From Geminicoccaceae bacterium (GTDB lineage: Bacteria > Pseudomonadota > Alphaproteobacteria > Geminicoccales > Geminicoccaceae), in contig JAPJRA010000008.1 of the NCBI GenBank assembly GCA_030824835.1, positions 1 to 21,718 of the forward strand: a DNA stretch of 21,718 nt. Reading direction: 5' to 3'. Both the position numbers and the translations under genes were made by a program. Shown piece by piece: positions 1 through 9,495 of the stretch. The notes under the pieces were generated by a model, which searched no databases, was not told the DNA's origin, and worked only from the letters and a program-made list of their open reading frames with translations. Numbering within the stretch: position 1 is the stretch's first letter; each line of letters starts with the position of its first letter.

Positions 1-1068
1 GCGCGAGCGGCGCCAGAGCACGTCCTCCGCCGTGCGCGCCCACTCATGCTCGACCCCGGCCAGCTCTACGTGCTGCTCGGACCGACCCTAGCCGGCAAGA
101 CGTCGCTCATGCGCCTGATCGCAGGGCTCGATCGGCCGACCTCGGGCCGGGTCCTCGCGGACGGTGTCGACGTCACCGGTCTGTCGGTCCGCAAGCGCAG
201 CGTCGCCATGGTCTATCAGCAGTTCATCAACTACCCGACCATGACCGGCTATGACAATATCGCCTCGCCGCTTCGCCTGCAGGGGATCGCCGCGGCGGAG
301 ATCGACCGGCAGGTGCGCGACACCGCCACGATGCTGCACATCGATCACCTGCTCGACCGGTTGCCGGGAGAGCTGTCGGGCGGCCAGCAGCAACGGTTGG
401 CCATTGCCCGGGCACTGGTGAAGCGGGCGCACATGCTGCTCCTCGACGAGCCGCTGGTGAATCTCGACTACAAGCTGCGCGAGGAGCTCCGGTCCGAGCT
501 GCGCGATCTGTTCGCGCGCCAGGAGACGACCGTGGTCTATGCCACGACCGAACCGCTCGAGGCGCTGATCATGGGTGGTCAGGTGATCGTCATGGACGAG
601 GGTCGGGTGCTGCAACGCGGCCCCACGGTCGAGGTCTATCACCGCCCGGGATCCCAGCGGGTGGCCGAGGTCTTCAGCGATCCACCGATGAACATGCTGG
701 CGGTCACCGTCGAGGCCGGCACCGCCCGCAGCCGCAGCGGCCTGATGCTCCCGCTCTCCCGCCATCTGGCGCCGCTCGTCGACGGCCCGCACACGCTGGG
801 GATACGTGCCAGCCATCTCTCCCTGCGCCCGCAGCACGAGGCCGACATCGCCATCGACGCCATCGTCGAGCTGTCGGAGATCTCTGGATCGGAGACCTTC
901 ATCCATGTGCACAACGCCGACCTGCACTGGGTCGTTCAGGAGGAAGGTGTCCACGAGCACACGCTGGGGCAGCAGGTGAAGGTCTATCTCGACCCCGCGC
1001 GCGTCTACGGCTTCGACCGCAATGGTGCGCTCGAGGCGGCGCCCGTGCGCTCCTCGGGCCAGGGCTAG
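1..1068 (+). CDS. glpS: Glycerol-type ABC importer ATP-binding protein GlpS (5' partial)
   Basis: This is one of two cytoplasmic ATPases of a carbohydrate (CUT1-like) ABC importer. The reading frame is open to the first base of the window, so the true start lies upstream. By comparison with the family only about ten residues should be missing. Counting from the Met at base 46, the protein has Walker A at residues 12-20 (GPTLAGKTS), the Q-loop Gln58, a perfect LSGGQ signature at 110-114, Walker B with catalytic Glu135 and a C-terminal MalK-like regulatory/OB region. The H-loop His is replaced by Thr168 (ATTEP instead of THDQ). Its stop codon is followed 9 bases later by glpT. The glpS-glpT-glpP-glpQ-glpU-glpV order matches the glycerol transporter described in Rhizobium leguminosarum, which is the basis for the name. 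The substrate is inferred from that synteny. Confidence 0.9.
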   Translation, partial: ARAAPEHVLRRARPLMLDPGQLYVLLGPTLAGKTSLMRLIAGLDRPTSGRVLADGVDVTGLSVRKRSVAMVYQQFINYPTMTGYDNIASPLRLQGIAAAEIDRQVRDTATMLHIDHLLDRLPGELSGGQQQRLAIARALVKRAHMLLLDEPLVNLDYKLREELRSELRDLFARQETTVVYATTEPLEALIMGGQVIVMDEGRVLQRGPTVEVYHRPGSQRVAEVFSDPPMNMLAVTVEAGTARSRSGLMLPLSRHLAPLVDGPHTLGIRASHLSLRPQHEADIAIDAIVELSEISGSETFIHVHNADLHWVVQEEGVHEHTLGQQVKVYLDPARVYGFDRNGALEAAPVRSSGQG

Positions 1069-1077
1069 GAGGCGGCC

Positions 1078-2166
1078 GTGGCCAGGATCGACTTCGAGAA
1101 CGTAGCGCATGCCTACGTGGCGCAGCCGAAGGGGCCGGAAGGCTATGCCTTGAAGCCGCTCCAGTTCGCTTTCGAGGATGGCGGCGCCTATGCCCTGCTC
1201 GGCCCGTCGGGCTGCGGCAAGACCACCCTCTTGAACATCATCTCGGGCCTGCTCGTACCGAGCGAGGGCCGGGTGCTGTTCGATCGGCGGGACGTTACAG
1301 CCCTGGCGCCCGCTCAGCGCAACATTGCCCAGGTGTTCCAGTTCCCAGTCATCTACGACACCATGACCGTGGGCGATAATCTGGCCTTCCCACTGCGCAA
1401 TCGGGGCGTGCCGGAAGCCGCCATCAAGGCTCGGATTGCCGAGGTCGCGGCCATGCTGGACCTCGAGTCCTTGATGCGACGGCGCGCTTCCGGCCTGACT
1501 GCCGACCAGAAGCAGAAGATCTCGCTCGGTCGCGGCTTGGTGCGCGAAGACGTGGCAGCCATTCTGTTCGACGAGCCGCTGACGGTCATCGACCCACATC
1601 TGAAGTGGCTCTTGCGACGCAAGCTGAAGGAAGTACACACCCGCTTCCGCCATACCCTGGTCTATGTGACCCACGACCAGAACGAGGCGCTGACTTTCGC
1701 CGACAAGGTGGTCGTGATGTACAATGGTGAGGTCGTCCAGCTGGGCACACCGCAGGAGCTGTTCGAGCGGCCGGCGCATCGATTCGTCGGCTATTTCATC
1801 GGCTCGCCGGGGATGAACTTTATGGCTTGTCGTCTCGACACCAATGGCGTGCGGATCGACGGGACCGACGCAGTACTCGGCGACCACTGGCTCGCCGCGG
1901 CGCGGGACTTTCCGGGCGCCAAGCTGGAGCTGGGCATTCGGCCTGAGTTCGTCAGCATTGAGGCGAATGCCGGCGCGATGACGCTACCGGCCAGCATCAC
2001 GCGCGTCGAGGATCTGGGCAACTACAAGCTGGTGACGGCACGGCTCGGGCCGCACCTGCTGAAAGCGAAGCTCAGCGAGGATGCCCAGGTGCCGGCCGAG
2101 ACCGGCCATGTGGCCTTCTCGCCGCGGCGAACTCTCCTTTACGCCGACGGTCGTTTGATCGCGTGA
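1078..2166 (+). CDS. glpT: Glycerol-type ABC importer ATP-binding protein GlpT
   Basis: This is the second ATPase of the importer, 362 residues. It starts with GTG, preceded by an AGGAGG ribosome-binding site at 1067-1072 that overlaps the glpS stop codon. It shows a canonical Walker A at residues 42-50 (GPSGCGKTT), Q-loop Gln88, Walker B with Glu166 and an intact H-loop His199 (VTHDQ). The signature motif is degenerate: LTADQ at residues 140-144 instead of LSGGQ. It is therefore the mirror image of GlpS, which has the good signature but no switch His. The C-terminal third is a MalK/UgpC-type regulatory domain. The name refers to the ABC glp operon, not to the unrelated MFS glycerol-3-phosphate antiporter also called GlpT in enterobacteria. 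Confidence 0.92.
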   Translation: MARIDFENVAHAYVAQPKGPEGYALKPLQFAFEDGGAYALLGPSGCGKTTLLNIISGLLVPSEGRVLFDRRDVTALAPAQRNIAQVFQFPVIYDTMTVGDNLAFPLRNRGVPEAAIKARIAEVAAMLDLESLMRRRASGLTADQKQKISLGRGLVREDVAAILFDEPLTVIDPHLKWLLRRKLKEVHTRFRHTLVYVTHDQNEALTFADKVVVMYNGEVVQLGTPQELFERPAHRFVGYFIGSPGMNFMACRLDTNGVRIDGTDAVLGDHWLAAARDFPGAKLELGIRPEFVSIEANAGAMTLPASITRVEDLGNYKLVTARLGPHLLKAKLSEDAQVPAETGHVAFSPRRTLLYADGRLIA

Positions 2167-2177
2167 ATGGGGCTGGC

Positions 2178-3046
<869 letters not shown>

Positions 3047-3050
<4 letters not shown>

Positions 3051-3844
3051 AGCGCAAGTATTTCTGGCTGCTGATGTATTTTGTTTTTTTGCTGCTGCCG
3101 ATCTACTGGCTGTTCACGATGTCGCTGAAGACGAACGAGGAGATCCTCGGCGGCCTGACGCTGGTCCCGGTGGCACCAACGCTCGCCAACTACGTGCGCA
3201 TTTTTACGGATTCGGCCTGGTATTCAGGCTACATCAACTCGCTGATCTACGTCGCCATCAATGTGACGTTGAGCCTTGGCGTCGCCCTGCCGGCCGCCTA
3301 CGCGTTCTCGCGCTACCGGTTCATCGGCGACAAGCACATGTTCTTCTGGCTGCTGACCAACCGGATGGCGCCGCCGGCGGTTTTCCTGCTGCCGTTTTTT
3401 CAGCTCTACCAGACGATCGGCCTGTTCGACACGCACATAGCGGTGGCCCTGGCGCACTGCCTGTTCAACGTGCCGCTGGCGGTCTGGATCCTGGAAGGTT
3501 TCATGTCGGGCGTGCCCAAGGAGATCGACGAGACCGCATATCTCGACGGCTACTCGTTCCCGCGCTTTTTCTTCAAAATCTTCCTGCCGTTGATAAAATC
3601 CGGCGTCGGCGTGACGGCATTTTTCTGCTTCATGTTCAGCTGGGTCGAGCTTCTGCTCGCCCGCACGCTCACCGCCGTCAACGCAAAGCCGATCGCCGCG
3701 GTGATGACACGCACGGTGTCGGCCGCCGGCATGGACTGGGGCACGCTCGCCGCCGCCGGCATCCTCACTATCGTGCCGGGCGCGTTGGTGATCTGGTTCG
3801 TTCGCAACTACATTGCCAAGGGCTTCGCCCTCGGGCGGGTGTGA
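3047..3844 (+). CDS. glpQ: Glycerol-type ABC importer permease GlpQ
   Basis: Second permease subunit (MalG/UgpE type), 265 residues. The ATG overlaps the glpP stop as ATGA. The first transmembrane segment is about residues 5-25, and further segments run through the protein. The EAA loop is about 159-180, starting EIDETAYLDG with the Gly, and ending FFKIFLP. The C-terminus (NYIAKGFALGRV) is the usual end of MalG-like proteins. The gene is unusually rich in TTT Phe codons and T-runs for this GC-rich window, including seven consecutive T at 3084-3090. A longer open frame begins upstream in the glpP region, but the family start and the overlap favour 3047. The name follows the ABC glp operon and is not the periplasmic phosphodiesterase GlpQ. 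Confidence 0.93.
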
Positions 3845-3854
3845 GGATCCGGCC

Positions 3855-4166
3855 ATGGACGATCAGGGTTTGTTCGGGCGTTTCGGTCGGCTGGTCGGGA
3901 CGATGTACTGGACCACGCCCACCGCGATCTTCTTTGCGGCCATCCTTTTGATGCTCGCAACCATGACGGTGTGGGAAGTGACGTCGCCGACCGTGGAACG
4001 GCGCGGTCTGCTGCCGATGTCCACCACCCGCGGCGACCGTCTGTTCATCGGCCTCCTGGGTGCGGCATGGATCCATCTGGCTTGGCTCGGCCTCAGCGAC
4101 TTGCCGCTCTGGAGCGGGTCGGCCGTGGCGTTGATCTGGTTCGTTCTCGTGATGCGCTTCGGCTGA
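3855..4166 (+). CDS. glpU: Small DUF2160-type membrane protein GlpU
   Basis: A 103-residue integral membrane protein of the DUF2160 family, which has no known biochemical function. It is regularly encoded between the permeases and the binding protein of this glycerol ABC operon. Three hydrophobic segments are visible: about 19-41 (starting WTTPTAIFFA), 63-80 and 86-100. A polar loop between the first two contains a conserved-looking SPTVERRGLLP stretch and TTRGDR. The start is ATG 3855, ten bases after the glpQ stop, and AGGATC at 3844-3849 is a modest ribosome-binding site. Possible roles are an accessory or stabilising subunit of the permease. That is inference from gene position only. Confidence 0.85.
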   Translation: MDDQGLFGRFGRLVGTMYWTTPTAIFFAAILLMLATMTVWEVTSPTVERRGLLPMSTTRGDRLFIGLLGAAWIHLAWLGLSDLPLWSGSAVALIWFVLVMRFG

Positions 4167-4186
4167 AGCGCACGAGCGGCACCCTG

Positions 4187-4210
4187 GCCGGGCAAGCCCT
4201 CCGCCCGGCC
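4187..4210 (+). other. Inverted repeat in the glpU-glpV gap (RNA hairpin)
   Basis: The 106-base gap before glpV contains a perfect 8-bp inverted repeat, GGCCGGGC and GCCCGGCC, separated by about 8 bases. It would form a strong RNA stem-loop inside the operon mRNA. There is no T-run after it, so it is not a classical intrinsic terminator. In many ABC operons a hairpin before the binding-protein gene protects the downstream mRNA or attenuates read-through, raising the binding protein relative to the permeases. That role is inferred here. Confidence 0.55.
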
Positions 4211-4272
4211 GGAGACGTCAGGCAGCGGGCGACCCGCTGTCGCGGAGGGAGTGGACAGGGAGACGTGAATTG

Positions 4273-6048
<1,776 letters not shown>

Positions 6049-6073
6049 TTCCACTCCCCAAATCCACGTGACT

Positions 6074-6097
6074 GAACGGGAGCTTCGGCTCTCGTTC
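6074..6097 (+). terminator. UUCG-capped hairpin after glpV, probable operon terminator
   Basis: Twenty-six bases after the glpV stop there is a 10-bp stem (GAACGGGAGC with GCTCTCGTTC, one G-U pair) closed by the very stable TTCG tetraloop. No T-run follows, so it is either a weak or Rho-assisted terminator or a 3'-end stabilising hairpin. Its position is exactly where the end of the glp operon is expected. Confidence 0.6.
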
Positions 6098-6182
6098 GCA
6101 CGTCCGGCGCCTTGGGCGGCATTGACCGGCGACCGACCGTAGGCCACGAGCCGTGGTGACGGCTGCGGCACGGCGAGGTCAT

Positions 6183-6187
6183 GGAGG
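6183..6187 (+). promoter_or_regulatory. Ribosome-binding site supporting the TTG start of the CLC gene
   Basis: GGAGG lies seven bases before TTG 6195. The competing GTG codons at 6153 and 6156 have no comparable site and sit inside a small inverted repeat (CCACG-AGC-CGTGG, 6144-6156). A TTGACC box at 6122-6127 could be a -35 element, but no good -10 follows. Confidence 0.5.
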
Positions 6188-6194
6188 CGAGGCG

Positions 6195-7622
6195 TTGGCA
6201 GACGGGGAGCGACACTCGGATTGGGCCGCCGACATCGGTACCCGCGTCTTCTGGCTGGCGCTGCTGGTCGGCCTTAGCGTTGGTATGCTCGGCACCGGTT
6301 TTCATCTCATGGTCGATGCGCTGGCACGGGCGCGCCTGATCCTTGTCGTCGGCGGCTTTGACCAGCTGCTACGGCTGCCGCAGCTGGTGCAGCTGACCGA
6401 TGAGTTGCTGATCAGATATGACCTGCGCGGCTACGTGCCGCCGGACTGGACCCTGGATCCGATCCTCGCGGCCCGATTCGCTGCGACCACCCTGATCGTG
6501 GCCTTGGCCGTGAGCCTTGCCCGCTGGCTCGCCCGCCACTTCGCCCCCGAGGCTGCCGGCAGCGGCGTACAAGAGATCGAAGGCATGCTGCTGGGCTTGC
6601 GGCGCCTCCGCTGGCACCGAATCCTGCCGGTGAAGTTTGTGGGAGGCGCCCTGGCGCTCGGTGCGGGCCTCGTCCTCGGCCGCGAGGGCCCGACCATCCA
6701 CATGGGCGGGGCAGCCTCCCTGGGACTCGCCCGTGCTGTCCGCTCTAGCCCCTCGGAGACGATGGCGTTGATCGCGGCAGGGGCCGGCGCCGGTCTGGCT
6801 GCCGCCTTCAATGCGCCGATCGCAGGCGTCCTGTTCGTGATCGAGGAGATGCGGCGCGAGGCGCCCTACAATTTCCAGGGCTACCATGCGGTCCTGATCG
6901 CCTGTGTTGCCGCGGTGTTCGTGACGCAAGGCATCAGCGGGGTCGGGCCGGAGCTGCGCCTGCCGATGGTGGCACCGTCGCTGCACCACTACCCACTGTT
7001 TGTCGCGCTGGGCATCGTCCTCGGCGCGTTCGGTGCCGTCTTCAACCGAATGGTCATACTGTCACTCGACTTCGTCGCCGCTTGGTCGACCCATGCCGGT
7101 TGGTTGCTCGTGGTGAGCATCGCCGTCGGCATCACCGCGCTGCTCTTCTTAATGCCGGCGGGGGCCGGCGGCGGCGAGCAGATCGTCCAGCCGCTGCTTG
7201 GCCAGATGCCGAGTCTCGATGCGTTGGCACTACTTCTGCTGGTCCGCTTGGTGGCGACGCTCGCCAGCTATGCTGCGGGCACACCCGGCGGCGTGTTCGC
7301 GCCGATTCTTGGTTTGGCCTCCGTCGCTGGATTGGGATTCGTCGAGGTCGCACGCAGTCTGGTGCCCGGTCTGGAGCTGGAGCCGTCGGCCTTCGTCGCA
7401 GCCGCGATGGCTGCCCTGTTCACCGGCTCGGTGCGGGCCCCACTGGTCGGCGTCGTTCTGGTCGCCGAACTGACCGACGGCTACCCCGCCTTGCTGGCGA
7501 TCACTCTCGCCACCGCCATGGCGAGCCTGACCGCAGCGGCCCTCGGCGGCCGGCCCCTCTATGAGCTGCTGCTCGAGCGCACGCTGCGATTGGCGCATCG
7601 GTCGACAGGAGTTGCGGCATGA
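6195..7622 (+). CDS. clcA: CLC-family chloride/proton exchanger (ClcA type)
   Basis: Multi-pass inner-membrane CLC transporter, 475 residues from TTG 6195 (489 from GTG 6153). The selectivity motifs are all present: GSGVQEIEG at 122-130, GREGPTIH at 162-169 with the gating glutamate Glu164, the APGG-like TPGGVFAP loop, and RPLYELLLE near the C-terminus carrying the anion-coordinating Tyr. The proton-pathway glutamate is conserved in FVIEEM (Glu217/218). In the CLC family the combination of gating Glu and internal Glu marks 2Cl-/H+ exchangers rather than channels, so exchange is the expected activity, with roles in acid resistance or ion homeostasis. There is no C-terminal CBS domain. The gene lies downstream of the glp hairpin, probably as its own transcription unit, and converges on the GST gene with a 4-base gap. 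Confidence 0.93.
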   Translation: MADGERHSDWAADIGTRVFWLALLVGLSVGMLGTGFHLMVDALARARLILVVGGFDQLLRLPQLVQLTDELLIRYDLRGYVPPDWTLDPILAARFAATTLIVALAVSLARWLARHFAPEAAGSGVQEIEGMLLGLRRLRWHRILPVKFVGGALALGAGLVLGREGPTIHMGGAASLGLARAVRSSPSETMALIAAGAGAGLAAAFNAPIAGVLFVIEEMRREAPYNFQGYHAVLIACVAAVFVTQGISGVGPELRLPMVAPSLHHYPLFVALGIVLGAFGAVFNRMVILSLDFVAAWSTHAGWLLVVSIAVGITALLFLMPAGAGGGEQIVQPLLGQMPSLDALALLLLVRLVATLASYAAGTPGGVFAPILGLASVAGLGFVEVARSLVPGLELEPSAFVAAAMAALFTGSVRAPLVGVVLVAELTDGYPALLAITLATAMASLTAAALGGRPLYELLLERTLRLAHRSTGVAA

Positions 7623-7626
7623 AGGA

Positions 7627-8241
7627 TCAGCTTGGCGGCCAGGTTGCCTGCATCGAGGCCCTCGAGGCAAAAGTCTCGTACCACGCGGCAATCCCCGGGC
7701 GGGTGCCACGCCACTCCAGACCTGGAAAACGGAAATCAATGTAGCCAAGAGCGCAGGCGACACTGAGTGCTCCAATATCAAGGCTGCCTTCGACGTTTGC
7801 GAGCTCCACCGCCTCGATCCGTTCCAGCCCCCGCACCACCTTATCGAGCTGTCCGTCGATCCACGCCGGCCAGCGATTGGCCTCGGGGCGCAGGAAGCCC
7901 TCATAGCGCGCCAGCAACGCTGCATCCATGATGCCGTCTGCGAGCGCCTGGAGCCGCAACGCGGTCCACCGCGCCGGCCCGCTGGGTGGGAAGAAGCGGG
8001 GGCCGGAGTGCAGGCTATCCAGATATTCGCAGATCACCCGAGAATCATAAAGCGCAGTGCCGTCATCGAGGACGAGGCACGGGATCTTGCCCAGTGGATT
8101 GTCGGCAACCAAGCTGGGATCGGGACCGACGGCCGAGGTCTGCACCGTATGCACCTCGAGCCGTTCGAACAGGCCGGCTTCCATGGCGAGCACCTTGACC
8201 TTGCGGCCAAACGGAGAAGCCGGGTTGGAATGGAGTCGCAT
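7627..8241 (-). CDS. Glutathione S-transferase family protein
   Basis: Cytosolic GST-fold protein of 204 residues. The N-terminal thioredoxin-like domain shows SNPASPFGRKVKV (residues 5-17) with Ser9 as the candidate catalytic residue. NPLGKIPCL follows with the cis-Pro54, and then the glutathione-gamma-glutamyl site DSRVI (Asp66-Ser67). An all-helical C-terminal domain follows from about residue 85. I chose ATG 8241 because AAGGA lies eight bases upstream. A GTG at 8247 would put this site only two bases away. Substrate is unknown; detoxification by glutathione conjugation is the generic family role. It is transcribed divergently from the acyl-CoA dehydrogenase gene, sharing an intergenic region of about 115 bases. 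Confidence 0.9.
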   Translation of the reverse strand: MRLHSNPASPFGRKVKVLAMEAGLFERLEVHTVQTSAVGPDPSLVADNPLGKIPCLVLDDGTALYDSRVICEYLDSLHSGPRFFPPSGPARWTALRLQALADGIMDAALLARYEGFLRPEANRWPAWIDGQLDKVVRGLERIEAVELANVEGSLDIGALSVACALGYIDFRFPGLEWRGTRPGIAAWYETFASRASMQATWPPS

Positions 8242-8358
8242 GGGCACGTTCCTTGCATTTCGCCGGTCGTGGGGTGCTTGTAGCGGTGCGCAAGGCTGGA
8301 CGCGAGAGTGGTCGTCTGGTCATGTGTCGAGCAAAGCTGCTGCATGAGGCTGCCGTCG

Positions 8359-9495
8359 ATGCTGACCGAAGAGCAGGTATTGATCGTGGAGACCGCGCGC
8401 GCCTTTGCTCGCGAGCGGCTGGCGCCAGAATCTGCCGAATGGGACCGCACGGGGAGGCTACCGCGGGAAGTGCTCACCGAGTTGGGTGAACTCGGATTCC
8501 TCGGCATGACGGTCTCGCCGGAGTGGGACGGCGCCGGAACCGATTACGTCGCCTACGCGTTGGCGCTGATGGAAATTGCCGCCGGCGACGGCTCGGTCTC
8601 GACGATCATGAGTGTGCAGAATGCTCCGGTTTGCGCCGTTCTCGCGGGAAATGGCAACGATGCGCAGAAGGAGCTGTGGTTGCGCCCCTTGGCCAGCGGT
8701 CGGATGATCGGGTCGTTCGCCCTGACGGAGCCTCAGGCTGGGTCGGACGCGGCGAGCCTGAAGACCCGCGCTGTCCGGCATGGCGATCACTATGTGATCG
8801 ACGGCTCAAAACAGTTCATCTCCAGCGCCTCGATTGCGGGTGTCGTTATCGTCTTTGCCGTGACCGACCCCGCCGCTGGCAAGCGCGGGATCTCAGCCTT
8901 TCTGGTGCCGACCAACAGCAAGGGATTCAAGGTCAGCCGCATTGAGGAGAAGCTCGGCCAGAAGGCATCCGACACGTGCGCGCTGACCTTCGACCAACTG
9001 AAATTACCAGTCGAGAATCGGCTGGGCGACGAAGGTGACGGCTTGAAAATCGCGCTCTCCAGCCTGGAGCAGGGACGCATCGGGATCGCGGCACAAAGCG
9101 TCGGCATGGCCACCGCGGCACTTGACTACGCGCTCGCCTACGCACACGAGCGGGAGCAGTTCGGCCGGCCTATTTTTGAGCATCAGGCGGTTGGTTTCCG
9201 GCTGGCCGACCTCGCGACCCGTCTCGAGGCCGCCCGTCAGCTCGTGTTGCATGCGGCACGGCTGCGCGATGCGGGCCAGCCCTGCTTGAAGGAAGCATGC
9301 ATGGCCAAGTTGTTCGCCTCGGAAACAGCTGAGGCGATTTGTTCAGGGGCTATTCAGACGTTGGGTGGTTATGGTTATCTGCGGGATTACCCGGTCGAGC
9401 GAATTTATCGTGACGTTAGGGTATGCCAAATCTACGAGGGTACATCAGACGTTCAGAGACTCCTGATCTCGCGCCAGCTCGCGGTGGCCCGATGA
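8359..9495 (+). CDS. Acyl-CoA dehydrogenase
   Basis: FAD-dependent acyl-CoA dehydrogenase, 378 residues from ATG 8359, the usual length for the short/medium/branched-chain type. It would introduce the alpha,beta double bond in an acyl-CoA and pass electrons to ETF. Visible signatures are FALTEPQAGSD (residues 120-130), which contacts FAD and substrate, the KLGQKASDT region, REQFGRPI, and IQTLGGYGYLRDYPVER. The catalytic base is Glu360 in YEGTSDVQ. ATG 8344 and codons further upstream are open, but 8359 gives the normal N-terminus (MLTEEQ) and has GAGG at about 8347-8350. The chain-length or branched-chain specificity cannot be told by eye. The stop overlaps the start of the downstream glycosyltransferase gene. 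Confidence 0.93.
   Translation: MLTEEQVLIVETARAFARERLAPESAEWDRTGRLPREVLTELGELGFLGMTVSPEWDGAGTDYVAYALALMEIAAGDGSVSTIMSVQNAPVCAVLAGNGNDAQKELWLRPLASGRMIGSFALTEPQAGSDAASLKTRAVRHGDHYVIDGSKQFISSASIAGVVIVFAVTDPAAGKRGISAFLVPTNSKGFKVSRIEEKLGQKASDTCALTFDQLKLPVENRLGDEGDGLKIALSSLEQGRIGIAAQSVGMATAALDYALAYAHEREQFGRPIFEHQAVGFRLADLATRLEAARQLVLHAARLRDAGQPCLKEACMAKLFASETAEAICSGAIQTLGGYGYLRDYPVERIYRDVRVCQIYEGTSDVQRLLISRQLAVAR

Noticed and set aside
88..1887. A 599-residue open frame on the minus strand across glpS and glpT
   Set aside because: It is antisense to two well-recognised ATPases, its composition is Arg/Gln/His/Asp-rich without any domain, and such frames are common opposite GC3-rich genes.
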